A DNA stretch of 64,000 bases from Pseudevernia furfuracea (lineage: Eukaryota; Ascomycota; Lecanoromycetes; Lecanorales; Parmeliaceae). Each line of letters opens with the position of its first letter. Positions within the stretch are counted from its first letter, which is position 1. Shown here piece after piece: positions 35,836 to 48,224 of the stretch. The position numbers and the translations under genes were made by a program. The stretch spans positions 558,001-622,000 of the forward strand of contig JAIUPT010000017.1 of NCBI GenBank assembly GCA_022315425.1, given 5' to 3'. The notes under the pieces were generated by a model that worked only from the letters and a program-made list of their open reading frames with translations, had not been told where the DNA came from and ran no database searches.

Positions 35836-38220
35836 TAATATTTTAATCTTAGACGCGTTCTCGTCGCTCTTTTCTTAAATCTTTTAATACGCGTTATATT
35901 CTTTTTTAGAAAATTAAGAAGTTAATAAAGAAGCACTTAATATAATTAAAGATATACTTAATATAGATTCTATAGAAGAATTACTAAAAGATATATTAAA
36001 TAAATTCTTTAAAGATATTAAGCTTATATCGAATAACTTCTTTAAAGATATAAAACTTTTAAATAATCTATTATCTTTTAATTCTTACTTAAGTTTCTTT
36101 TAGTCTTTAGTACGACTTCGATACTATATTATACGACACTCTTATATAGAAGAATTAAAGCGTTACTATTTAAGTCTTATAAATGTTATTTGCGATCGTT
36201 ACGACGTCGCGTTCTTTAAGAATAAGATTATAAAATAATATTATAATAAGAGAAATATCGAGATCGCTGAGTCTAAAATAATTATTAAAAAAGATTGATT
36301 TAAGAAGAACGACTCGATCTTTAAAACGCGTGTAAACGACTTAGCGAACTTAATAAATTAAGACGAGAATACTATAAATAAGATTCTATACTCTTTAAAA
36401 TTAGAAACGATTACTCTTATCGATAACTATAAGAAATTTCGTCGTTATAACGTTTAATATAATAATATCGTCTTTATAATCTTATAATAGATTATTATAA
36501 ATTATATTATTATTTCATATACGTGTAAAGTTTGAAGAGCAATTATTATTTATATACTCGCTCTAACGTTATCTAAGAATAAAAAATCGATATTTAATTA
36601 AATTTATATTATAAATAATACTTAGAAATAGATTATATATCGATATAATCTTCTTTCGATGCTTCTTTTAGTATTAATAAACACGTCTAAATACGACTTT
36701 AACGAGAATATTAATTAATCTCTTTATCGTAAAATTATTAAATATCTAAGACTTATTAATTCTTATATTTAATTTCTTAAGTCTATAAGTGTTAGACTAA
36801 TAAACGAGATTAATCTTTAAAGTTATAAGCTACTTTATAAAAACTCGAATTATTATAATATACGAATCTATAATCGCTTTACTTTAAATGAGATTGTTAT
36901 TATATAAGAAGATAATATAAATAACTCTTTAGATATATCTATGATTAAAGACGTATTAATAAAGACTTAGAGTAACAAGAGATATAGTATTTTATATTAA
37001 TATTTAACTTATATATTATTACGTTATTCTTTTATCTTCTTATTCGACGAATCGTTTTAATATTATAATATTTTAAATTTTAGTTATATAATAAAAGAAA
37101 ATCTTTATGCTCGACGAATTAACTTTAATAAATAATATATATAAGTAGCGAGCTCTCGAGTTAATAGAGATAACTTTATACGCGTTATTATTATCTTATT
37201 TTATATGTATAAGATATCTTTCTTTCGTCTTACACGATCATTAATTATATATATATAAATATCTTATATAAAATCGACTCGATAGATTTAATCGACTTCT
37301 TTATTATAAACGACTATTATAACATTTCGTCTATAATATATACGTGACTATAAAAAGTAATCGACTTTAATAAATTAAGATTAATCAAAAAACGATACGT
37401 TCTAAGTTATATTAAGTAATTCACGAGACTTAAGAGATTAAGATTATTATTAATAACGAGACTAATAAGTAACGAATCGTTCTTTCTTTTATTTTTATGA
37501 ATACTTACGATTTATAAAATAGTTATATTAAAACATTATAATCTTGTTTATGAAATTCGATCGATTAGACTTCTTTATCACTTTTATTTATAATCTTAAT
37601 TAAAAGAAGATTAAAAAGAATCTTTTATTTAACGAACGACTTATTAATCGCTCGAATTTAATTGTTAGAGTGTTTAATTTAAAGTTAAGAGTTCTATAAT
37701 ACGATATTAAAAAAAAGAAGATTCTTAATAAGTTTTATTATTCTTTTATAATCGTTATAAATCTTCTTTTATTTCTTATTCTCTTAACTTAATAAATAAT
37801 TAACAATATATTAATTAGACAATTAATATAGATTTTAGATCGTCTCTAAGAATCTTTTTAATACGATTTAAGACTCTTATACGTAGTAAATCTTATTAAT
37901 TAATTTTATAATATTATTAAAAAAAAATCTTTTATTCTACGATCTCGATCTACGATCGATTCAATTTTAATACAATTTTAATTCTAATTAATTTTTGCTT
38001 TATTAGATCGAGTCTTAATATATATTTATATTATAAAATTTCAAAAAAGAAATCTTTCGTATACTTATAATCTTATTATATTACACTCTAAGAATCGATT
38101 TCTTAGCGTAGTTAAGATAGACGTAACTATTAATATTAAGATATTGAATATACGTCTATATTCGAATCTTTATATTATCGTAATTAGATATATACTTTAT
38201 AACAATTATTATTATTAATA

Positions 38221-38415
38221 TAGAGTCAAGTCATGTAGGTGTATAGAATGAGACAACTAGATGCAGAACAACTATGTACTGGGAGAGCAGATCATATATG
38301 TATGGCGGAGTGAACCTGTCAAGACACGCTAAGTCTAAAGAGGGAAGGCGTGTCAACAAAGGAAGGTGTGTCACAAAGGAAGGTGTGTCACAAAGGAATG
38401 CGAGATATACTCGTA
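38221..38415 (-). mobile_element. About 195-bp insertion element, truncated copy
   Basis: Shares TAGAGTCAAGTCATGTAGGT and the GGAAGGTGTGTCACAAA tandem units with the copies at 3,892 and 33,983 but starts about 16 bp inside. AACAATTATTATTATTA on the left (38,201 onwards) and AACAATTATAATTATTA on the right (38,418 onwards) look like a target duplication. Helitron C has a single corresponding site near 8,593. Confidence 0.6.
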
Positions 38416-38945
38416 ATAACAATTATAATTATTATATTATTATTAAAATAGATTCGATCTCGATCTATTAAAATTCGAATAAGAACGAATATAATAAGAG
38501 ATTTTCGAAGATCTTTTATAATTAGATCGTCTTTTAATCGAACTTCGAATATCTCACGTATCGTCGACGTAGATCTACTATAATTTTAGAAAATAAATTT
38601 AAATAGGATTATTAAATAATGCTTTATAACTTTTATTTATCGATTAAATATGACGCTTATATTAACGTTGAGATCTATATTAACGTCAAGACGTATAAAT
38701 ATTTCTTTAAGTATATTTATAAGAAAAGCGATCGAATTAGTCTTTAAATAATACGCGAGAACGATAATAAAGATTAAAACGCTATAGATTCAAACTCGAT
38801 AAATGAGATTTAAGAATATTAAGACGCGCGATAAGTAGACTCTATAAAGGTCTATTAAAGAATATTTAATTTTAAATTACACGCTTAAGATCTTACGATA
38901 GAATAATTAAATCTTTATTTTTTTAATAATTATTAAATCTTTATT

Positions 38946-40206
38946 GCTACGTGTACATCGCCTTTTGCTACATGTACACCCCCTTTTGCTACATGTACAC
39001 CCCTCTCTATTTCAAAGAAGGTCCATCGAACTAAGCTATTTCATCAACTCTCTAGAGAGCAAGCTCTTAAATGAGTCGATCGCAGAGTCATTTTGATAAG
39101 AAAGTAGCTGAATGAAAGGACTGAAAGACGAAGTAGAGATAGCCGTTCTTTTGAAGAAGCATTTGAAGAATTATTTAAATATGACTTAGAGTAGCTGAAG
39201 TCTCTTCTATATAAAAAGCACTTGCAGGCGAAATTTACGTGCTGCGCAGCGCAAATACTTAAAGGGGCTTTGATATCAATGAGCTAATCAACACGTTGCA
39301 AACAGTAGTATATATATGTATATATATATGTAGAGAAGGAAAAACGATAGAGCGATCGTTATATGCGACTCTTCTGCTTTGTCTTCATTATCATCTTTTA
39401 ACCTTTCAAAAATTGAACAGAACCTCGATTTCGAAGGGCAAATGAAATTTTTTTGGTGTGAAACGAAACATCGACTGCATTCTCTGCACATAGCGATCTA
39501 GACGACTGAACTGTGTCAGAAACACGTCATTGATCGACTGACTGACAGATCTTGGCGCGCGAGACTTGTTCAGAAGGATGTGATGTGATGAGGTTTTGCC
39601 CGATGCTCGCAACTCAGCCCACTCTTGTCAGTCTATACTGTCGAGATATCTGAAGAAGAAGAATAATGAGAACGAAGAGAATAAGGAGAACGAGAAGAAT
39701 GAGGAGGACGAGGAGGATAAGAAGAACGAGAAGAATAAGAAGAACGAGAAGAAAGGTGAGGTAGATGTATAATGAAGAGTTGATAGTTGATCGAGGGTTG
39801 CTAACGATGAGGTAAAAGAACGCCTAGACTTAAAAGACTCAAAAGACTCAAAAGACTCAAAAAACACTATGTTCGAGAATTAGCCGAATCAGATGCTGAT
39901 TCTTCAGGTCCATGACGATAGGAAGGAAGGTGTTTTTTCTTTGATAGATTTGATGAAAAAAATTGTGACGCATTGCGACGCCTTGCGGGGGGAGAGGATT
40001 CACTGAGACCCTTAAAGTTTTTATGAGACTTCGTGTCAAGTCTCTAATTTGCGGGCAAATTTGTCAGGCCGAATTAGTGCTGAAAGATATACTCATGTTA
40101 CTAGCCTATATCTATCTAGCTGAGAGAGGGGTGTACATGTAGCAAAAGGCGGTGTACATGTAGCAAAAGGCGGTGTACATGTAGCAAAAGGCGGTGTACA
40201 CGTAGC
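38946..40206 (-). mobile_element. Short MULE derivative, copy 4, well preserved
   Basis: A 1.26-kb element with inverted termini built of tandem 21-bp units (GCTACATGTACACCGCC plus four T), two to three at each end. It is bracketed by a 34-bp perfect direct repeat (38,899-38,932 and 40,214-40,247), with 13 and 7 bp between repeat and element. Helitron C carries this site once, near 9,070-9,105. The interior has no convincing gene and only a GAGAAC/GAAGAA microsatellite near 39,655-39,755. Confidence 0.85.
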
Positions 40207-40774
40207 AATACCCTAGAATAATTAAATCTTTATTTTTTTAATAATTAAAATATTTAATTCGACAACGTCGTTAATCTCGCGAAGATAATTAAGAAAAGTT
40301 ACGAATATTGAATTAAATTATTCATCTTCTTTAAACTTAATTTAAAGTGTTAACGATAATAAGACGTATAAGATCTCTTTTATATTAATCTATAAAATCG
40401 ATACATCTAAAAAAAGAATTAAAAGTTACGTTAAAGATTTACGAGTATTATTGCTCGTATATATTATATTAATTTAAACGCGAGCGAACTCTTTTATCTT
40501 CGCTATCTTTTATTAAACGTATCGAATTTTATATTCTTTAAGAATTTATAAACGATAAATAATAATATTATTTTTAACTTTTATAATATTTACACAATAA
40601 GAGATTCATTATATAACGACGCGAAATAAGATTAGATCTTAAAGAAATCAGAGATCTAATAAAGTAAAGAATATTTATAAAGTCTCTTCGTAATAATTTT
40701 ATTTAATTATAAACTTAGTAATTCTTTAAATCTATAAAATAAATATGAAGAGATATATCGATTAATTTCTTTAT

Positions 40775-41150
40775 TACTTGAAAGCACTTTAGATCTTAAC
40801 GCGAGAAAATAATCGCGTTATTAAGATAATAAAATATTATAAACTTCTTAAGTATAATATTTTCATATTTTTTAATATTTGTTCTCTTAAAAGTCTTTAC
40901 GTTAAACGTTTTTTTAATTTTCGATTCGTAAAATACATATTTTTCTTTTTTTACTCTACTCTTATTTTTTTTATTAAAGTTCTTTAAAATCGATTAAAGA
41001 GTTTTATCGCGTTATTTATTATATTAAAATATTATAAACTTTTTATTTATAATTTCTTCGTAATTTTTCTTTAAAGTCTTTCGCGTTAAATAAATTTACT
41101 ATTTTTTATCTCGTAAATATATATCTCTTCTTTTTTATCTTATCACATTT
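40775..41150. repeat. Tandem duplication inside Helitron E
   Basis: A segment of about 185 bp, corresponding to 9,640-9,815 of Helitron C, is present twice in a row (about 40,775-40,960 and 40,962-41,150). The two halves have diverged. It is single in copy C. Confidence 0.6.
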
Positions 41151-41984
41151 TAAGTTAGTTAATATATATTCTTCTTCTTTTAGTCTATTTAATAACTATC
41201 TTCATATTCTTTAAAGCGACTATTAAGATTTCGTTATATCGAACGATATAAACGATAAAAAAGACGTCGTTCACGACTTTTATCTTTATTTAATTTAAAT
41301 TCGTCTAAAGAAAAATAATATTAGCTTTACTTTAGATATTAGTTTAGTCGATTTCGACTTATTAAAAGTATAACGAGACTATAAGAAGCATTATAACAAC
41401 GATCGCAATAGACTTCTTCGCGAGAAATAGAGTTATTAAATCGATACTTGAAATTAGATATAAACGAGTCTTAATATCGATTAAATCGCTATTATAAAGA
41501 TTATTTAAAACGTCGTTTTTAATAAAAATAATTAACTCTTCTTTATAAATAATTATAATAATATTAATAAGATTATACTTTAAAACATCGTATTATATAA
41601 AGTTTGAGACGAGTTTAAGATAACTATTATTATAACGTCTTTTAATATTGTCGTTATTCTTCTTTAGAGTGAACATATCGTTTATTTTCACTTTAAGATA
41701 TCTTTAAATATTATTATTTAATTCTCATACACGATATCAAAGACGTTCGATCTCGTCGAGACATTTTTAATTATCGAGTTAATCTTTTAAGACGAAATCT
41801 CTATATAAAATCGCTTCGATTATATTAAGATTATTAATTATATACTTTAAGACGTTCGAAGTAATATCGCTCTCTTTAATAAAATAATTATATACTTTTA
41901 TAATAATTTTTATTAAATTCTTTTAATCGTTAAAAACGTCGAGTTAGATCGTCTCGCTCGAGCTATATTAAGAGCGTTATATTT

Positions 41985-42222
41985 GTGAAGTCAGCCCATA
42001 GACCAAGTAGTGCTTGAACCCTTGATCCTAGCCCGTGATCAATAACAATTGAGTTTCTACTAAGCGACGCTTTATGCGATAGCCATGTTGGTTTCGTCTG
42101 ATTACATATAGGGGCGCTGAGCGCCCACTTCTCACTTTCCTTCCTTGTCTTTCGTCTTGTAAATAGACCTGATCCTACCAGACCAAGTATACCAAGTGGT
42201 AGCCCTAGTTCCAGCCTCGTTC
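41985..42222. mobile_element. 238-bp unmutated insertion with 35-bp flanking repeat
   Basis: GC-normal sequence inside heavily RIPped Helitron E, so a recent arrival. Flanked by a 35-bp direct repeat with one mismatch (41,950-41,984 and 42,223-42,257). Helitron C has this target once, near 10,623. Two internal segments beginning AGACCAAGTA (about 42,002 and 42,181) resemble each other. No inverted termini, A tail or reading frame was recognised. Confidence 0.75.
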
Positions 42223-43410
42223 CGTCTCGATCGAGCTATATTAAGAGCGTTATATTTTTAAAGTTATATTAGAATTCTTAGACTAATAGAAAATATAAGA
42301 CTTCAAAATCTTAATTTGATTAATTAGAGTCGCACTAATATAAAGATATTTACTTAAAGTCTTTTAAATATGAATAACGATATCTCGATAAGTATCGAAG
42401 AACGAGAAATAGTCGATTAACTTATTAATTAATTATCGAGTAACTCTATTATTTCATTAATTAATATTATTTATAATAATCTTAATTCTTATTAAACGAT
42501 TAAGTTTTACACGTTTAGAGCGATTCTTTATATTCTTAATAAGAATATTATTCGATTTAATAATTAAGTTCTTACTAAGTTTTTTAAGATTAAGATCGTT
42601 TATAATAATCGAGATAAAGTCGTTAATAAGAAAGATAACTTTCTTTTATTTATTTAAATAATAAATATCTTCGAATTAGTCTCGTTTTTATCACATTACT
42701 TAAAGTTAAAAGAGAATTATATAATTATATTATTAAGAAATCTAAAGTCTATTTAAGATTTATATAATAAAATACGTCTATAAATTAAGAGTATTAAGTC
42801 TAAGATACTCGATTATAATATTTTAAAAGATAAGTATAAAGATAAACGATATTATATATCTCGTATCTCTTTCGCTTCACTCGATTCGAATAATTTATAA
42901 ATTTTATTTCGACGTATTTAATTTTTTATTCGTCTAATCTTTAATATAATTATTAATAAGTTATAAAATTAATTCTTAGAGCACGTCGATCTATGTCTAT
43001 GTTTATATCTCAAGATCTTCGCTTATAATTAACTATATATAACTTTTAGTCGAGTCATTGATAAGATCGAGTTATTTATTATAATCTTAGACAATCTATT
43101 AAGAAAGCAATTAAGTGTATCGACGAGATATATAAGAAATAAAGTAATTCGATAGATTTTTCTTTTAATAATAATTAAGTAACAGATAATAGTAAAAATA
43201 ATTAAATGTCGTATAATTGTAAATTAGAGTTTAGTTGAACTTAGAGTTAGAGCTTTCACTTGGTTTTATAGCGATAGACATAATTAAATATTATATAATT
43301 AATAAATAGTCGAATATCGTATAGTTAACAAATTAGAGTTAGAATATACGTCGCAAGCAATCTAATTTTTATCTTAGAATTATAAATTTAATTTATAAGT
43401 CTATACTTAT

Positions 43411-43625
43411 ATCTTTTAAAATAATATCAAGAAAATTATCTAAATCTTATATATTATATTATATTATTTTAATTACTATTCGAGAACTTACTTAAAGATA
43501 TTATTTACTTATATTATACTTTTCGTATATATATTCTATTTATAAAATAATAATAATTTAAATATAACTTTCTCTAAGATAATTTTCTTTAATATAATTT
43601 TCTTTAAGATATTAATATATGTATT
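43411..43625. other. AT-rich spacer between Helitrons
   Basis: AT-rich, with ATAATTTTCTTTAA-type short repeats. Nothing assigned. Confidence 0.4.
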
Positions 43626-44030
43626 ATTATAAGATAGAACTAAGTTAAAATATCTTAAATTTATATATGTAATTAATCAAAAAATCGATTACTTTACGCT
43701 TTTTAATTAGACTCGCTTTGTTAACTCGTTAGATCTCTCGAGCCCTCTTATCAAAAATTCATATGTATAAGTTTTATACTTAAAATAACTTTATACTTTT
43801 CTATTACTTTTTTGAGATTTTTTTTTATAATTATAGAGACTTAATTACGCTATTAGAGAATTAAGAATTCTTAGAATTAGTCTTATAGTTATTATCAAAT
43901 TCTAAGTTGAACATTTTTCACCCTTGAGAGACTTCGAAGCAAATCTTCTCGAGGGATACGCGGCTTCGAAATCAACCCTCGAAATTCTAAGAAGATATTT
44001 CACGAATTTAATTCGTGAGCCTATACTTGT
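43626..44030 (+). mobile_element. Short non-autonomous Helitron (copy G)
   Basis: The 5' motif GATAGAACTAAGTTAAAATA lies near 43,633 and the 3' hairpin CACGAATTTAATTCGTG at 44,001-44,017, followed by AGCCTATACTTGT. The element is about 0.4 kb and non-coding. It shares its interior with copies B and D. Confidence 0.75.
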
Positions 44031-44295
44031 GATTATATAATATAACTATTATAATATAAATAAAAATCTTACTTCTCGAATATTATTATAAACAAACTTT
44101 TAATTATTATTATAAATAGACTTAAAATAATTAATATTATATCTTCTCGTTAATCTAGCTTTACTTATTAAATAGCTATTATAATTAGTCGACTATAGAA
44201 GAGTTATTAACGCTAACTCGATACTTATAATCTATTAAATAATAGATTATAGATCGACTAGATAATGCTCTAAGAAGATAAGAATATATGAAATA
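44031..44295. other. AT-rich RIP-degraded DNA
   Basis: Right-hand limit of the large AT-rich block. Nothing assigned. Confidence 0.4.
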
Positions 44296-44365
44296 TGAAG
44301 CTCATCAAGTATGTGCCGTGCCAAGCCGCTAGTAGTATAGAACTAGTTGCCACTATTTTTAAAAA
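44296..44365 (-). repeat. Copia-type LTR fragment
   Basis: GTGCCAAGCCGCTAGTAGTA...TTGCCACTATTTTTAA matches part of the 133-bp LTR at 53,778-53,910. Only about half of the LTR remains, so the small open frame crossing it is not a gene. Confidence 0.55.
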
Positions 44366-46155
44366 GTTAATTAATGAGACCGGCGATGGCGGTGGTGGAG
44401 TTGCTTTGCGAAGTCACGTGACCTGCCTGAACCGCCGGCGAAATCGAAAGGCTTACATCTTTGCAACAATGTATCCTATCCCCAGCTCGCGCAGCAGCTT
44501 TTATCCTCTCTTCTGATATCCTCTGATTTTCTTGATGATGTCGACAAGCTCATCAATTATCACATCATCACTCTCTCGCCTTCCGCCCTTTTCTTTTTTT
44601 CTCAAAAGGCCGTAATTCTTTTCTTACTTTAACAGCAAGATCTCTGACTCAACTCAACGTCGTCGGATACACAATATCATTTCTCTTCTACACGTCCGCA
44701 GCGCTCTCACGATGATCTGCGAACCCTTTCACTGAGATGGTGTACGAGGAACAATTCCGACATCATATTGACACTCTAGGACAAGAAGAGTTCTACCCCT
44801 TTCATCAACCTCAGGACGATATCTCTCAGTCTACACGCTCGTTGACGGCGCTCGCTCCAGTTCTATTCTAGTCAGATGGATGCCCTTCGCCTTCTCGACA
44901 GGCTTATCACCGACTCACTCATTCATTCTAATCGACGATTACAGCAAATGCTCTACCCCCCTCCCTCCTCCTCCCTCCCCTTCGAACATTTACCCGCTCG
45001 TCTCACTGCCCTTTATCTGAAACCGTCATGGCGCTAGCAAGGAGGCCCGCTGAGGCATGCTCTAAGAAAGCAGCTTTCGATGAGTTAGTTCCGGACGTAT
45101 AAGAGAGCAGAGGGGCGAGGCAAGAGAAAGGCAAGCTACTACTGTTGGAGAAGGGAGGGGGTCGACACAGCTGACAAGTCGGTGAAGGTTGTGGACGAAT
45201 GAAGAGGGGGAGTCAAGAGGAGGTTAGATGTAGAGGATAGGGACTCGAAGAAAGGGTCGGAAAAAGCTGCTGGATAGGATGGAGTTCTAGGGAGGGAAGG
45301 ATTCTTCTCGACGGATCGAAAAGGAAAGAAAGGGAAGCGAAAGCCGGCTGCTCTACTACGAAGGAGGGGGTCGACACGGCTGGCGAGTCTGTGGGGGTTA
45401 CGGATGATAGAGAGAAGACGCAAGAGGAGGTCAGATATGAGGAGGGTGGAAGGATGGATTTGAGAGAGGGAGGGAGACAGGGAGAGGGAGAGGGAGAGAG
45501 AGGAAGAGTCGATTGAGGACCGGACTTTTAATTACGCGCGGGAGGGGTTGCCAATACTCTGTAGAGATGATTGTCCGCCGTGGCGGATGGGAAGTTAAGG
45601 GAAAGAGAAAGTCGGCTACTACTAGGGTGGACGGGCGCTCTATCGTTGAAGTTGGGATGATGAAGAGCCGCTCGGGTATTTTGAGGGTGGAGAGATGGAT
45701 TTGAGAGAGAAATGGCGGGAGAGGGAGCTGGTGGAGGATTGGATTCGGGATCCGGATGAGGAGAATGTCTGACGTTAGAATGGGAGGTGCGAGAGAGGGA
45801 TAAACAAGGTCGAAGACGATAATACCATGAAGGGGCAAAGAAGTAGCTCAGTAGAGGGTATAGATGATGAAGAGGAGGGCAGAGAAATAGACTTAAGGGG
45901 GAGATGTAGAGAAATGGAGATGGGGGTATCAGTTGAGGATGGGATTGTTGGTCCGGATGAGGAGAGTAGTAGGAAGGGATATGTGGAAGATCGACTGTCA
46001 ATATCAAGCCCAAGAAAGGATGTTCAGGCTGTGGTGCACCCGAGCGATGTGCTGCTGGGTATGTAAGGGCGCATGCTGGCTTAGTAGGCCGAAAGCCGCT
46101 CTAGCTATTGCACACAGTACATGTATCGATACAATCGCAATAGTAGGACTATTAA
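44366..46155. other. Purine/pyrimidine-skewed low-complexity region
   Basis: No secure gene. From about 45,040 to 46,000 the plus strand is very purine-rich (GAGAGGGAGAGG runs near 45,470-45,505). A segment with GGAGGGGGTCGACACRGCTG occurs at about 45,150 and 45,365 as a diverged duplication, with a third weaker version near 45,600. The long minus-strand frames here (45,139-46,013) are Pro/Ser/Leu-rich by composition and overlap one another in different frames. Two small frames at 44,738 and 44,877 have no recognisable domain. Confidence 0.5.
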
Positions 46156-47642
46156 TTAGTGAGTCTCATGGTGTTGCCAATCTTTCTCTTGTATCCACTC
46201 CAGCTTCGAAACGTAATCTGCCGTTGCCCGTTCGGATGGAAGATACTTCAGAGTGGCCGCCAGGAGTCGTTGTAGGCTGAACATCTCATGGGGTTTGAAC
46301 GGTCTGGGGGCTCTCTCCGGTCGGTCTCCGCCAGATCTCATCTCCTGTATTCGTAGTGCAAGCGGTTTCGACGACCCAATATCATGGGTGCTCATGCCGT
46401 TCTTTGGTGCTCTGTCGCTCGAGAAGTAGAGGCTCCGACTTTCCCATTTCTCCCACCACTGAGGAGGAAGAATCCCCAAGGAGTCAACCATCTCAACCAG
46501 GATAGTATCTTTGCTCGGCTTGAAGCCACCAAAGAGATGGCCATTGGCGAAGATGTCAAAGACTGTACAACCAAAGGCCCAGATATCGGCTGCCGGTCCG
46601 ATCAATTCACCGAAGAATGACTCGGGGGCTCGAAACGGCATCGGGGTGTGCAATTTCCTTCGTTCATCCTGGGAAAAGAATGCCTCACCAAAATCGATGA
46701 TCTTTATCTGCTTGGTCAGGTTCTCTACACCTATACTCCAGAAATATGCCGGTGGGACAGCATAAGGCGGAGCCTCTGGACCTAAAGGTTTATTGTCACA
46801 TCTTGTTATCCAGCTCTTTTCCGGCTCGCCAAAATTCTCAAAGATTTTTCCAGCAGTCCAGGAATCGATGTTGGGAGTTTGAGACGCCAAATTGTGCGTA
46901 TGTAGATCTCAAATAGCGTGAGCAACGTCAATCTTCGTTTCTGGAACGGATTGAAGATTTACATATGGAGGGAGGTAGACTACTAACCATTGTGCATAAC
47001 ACCGCAAGAGTGTATGTAGCTTAATCCCAAGGCCAGCTGTGTAGTGATGTTTTGCGCGGTTTCAATTGGTAGCATTTCATGTTCCGACGCCGATTTCACA
47101 TCCAAGATGCTCGGCCCTGTCACCTCACTGACCAGACACAGGTGGCGGCCATTAGGTCCATCAATGTAGAATTCATCCAGCGGAGAAAGAACAAAGCGAC
47201 GACCCGGATGATGTCGATCTCCGCGACTTAAGCGGTTCCTAACGTCGATTTCCGAACTCATCTTGGAATGTTTTGCCGTGATGACTTTGAGAGACACATA
47301 TCGATTCTCCGCGCAGTCTCTGGCCAACCAGACCGTTGCAGATCTCCCATAACCAAGTTTGTGCACGATGTGATAGCGTCTGTTGAACAGCTCATCGCCT
47401 AGTCTCACCGGATGATAGCCCCCCCAACGATAGTTCTCGAGATTTTCAACATCATCCTGCCAGTTGTATACCGGGCAAAAGACCATGCTGTCGGATTGTG
47501 AATGTGATGGTTTGGAAAAGACAGCCGTCGAATATGTTGGCAATGTATTCCAGTGCCCACAGTGGAAATGGAAGTCATAGGGAGCCCGAAGAGTTGAAAG
47601 AGTGAATGAGGATCGAAGCCGCGGGGTGTAAAGCCGAGTCAT
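46156..47642 (-). CDS. SRPK-like serine/threonine protein kinase
   Basis: Two exons, 47,642-46,988 and 46,907-46,156, joined across an 80-bp GT...AG intron (GTTAGT...TTTGAG), give 468 residues. The region before the kinase contains NWQDDVENLENYRWGGYHPV, the lead-in typical of fungal SRPK-type kinases. The glycine loop is GYGRSATV (about 97-104), the ATP-binding Lys is in VSLKVI (about 119) and the catalytic loop reads HNDLHTHN (Asp about 219). The metal-binding motif is DFGEAF (Asp about 290), followed by RAPESFF in the activation segment. SR-protein kinases phosphorylate Ser-Arg proteins in splicing and related pathways, but the substrate here is unknown. The loop has Asn where Gly or Thr is usual, and the lobe-separating spacer is short. 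The first ATG was used; a later Met at residue 53 is an alternative start. Confidence 0.88.
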
Positions 47643-48224
47643 CAAGAAGATCTTTGAACCTTTAGAATGAGAAGTGAATTAAGGCGCTAAAGAAGGCTCG
47701 CTCATACTTCAACTAAAGTAGAGCTCGGGATTATATATCCTCTAGATATTCGCTATCTAATCATTCATGACAAGTGTAAACCCATGAATTAAAATTCATA
47801 ATATTAGAAGAGACGTTACTATCTATACTAAAATTTAGTCTTAGCTCGAGCTAAGTAAGTCGTGAGATTAGAACAGAGCGAGATCGGGTTCTTATTGATA
47901 ATTATCTCGTTGTCGTCTCTATAGTATCATTCGCTCTCAGTGTTCTTCTCTCTACTTGCTTAAGTGAATTGCTAATATCGTCAAGTATCTCAAATCGCGT
48001 CGATTTTGCTATGAGATAGCAGAGAGCGAAATTGTCACGGTACTCTACGTCAAGATATTCTCAGGGCACTCCACCCCTAGCGCGGCCTGGCGCCGCACAT
48101 GGAAGAAAGCATCTTTTCCCTCACACATGAATATATGACTTCCAGTCTTATTCTCTTGACAACATGATAGCAACATCTAAAGAATATTCAACAAACGTCT
48201 ATTAAGTTCTTTCGCTCATCCACC
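47643..48224. other. Intergenic region upstream of the kinase
   Basis: Probable kinase promoter next to the start codon, then unassigned DNA of moderate AT content. It has a GCGCGGCCTGGCGCCGC patch near 48,078, a related form of which recurs near 48,868. Confidence 0.4.

Larger units (their letters stand above)
33870..43410 (+). mobile_element. Full-length Helitron (copy E), heavily RIPped, with later insertions
   Basis: Collinear with the Helitron at 5,608-11,843 over its whole length, from GTAGAGCTGAGCTAAAA (near 33,895) to AAGTCTATACTTAT (43,410). The coding part is saturated with C-to-T and G-to-A changes. At least five insertions account for the extra 3.1 kb: 33,983-34,189, about 34,729-35,835, about 38,221-38,415, 38,946-40,206 and 41,985-42,222. 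No frame survives. Confidence 0.85.

Noticed and set aside
45139..46013. Long Pro/Ser/Leu-rich frames on the minus strand
   Set aside because: They overlap in two frames, follow the purine skew and show no domain or consistent codon use.
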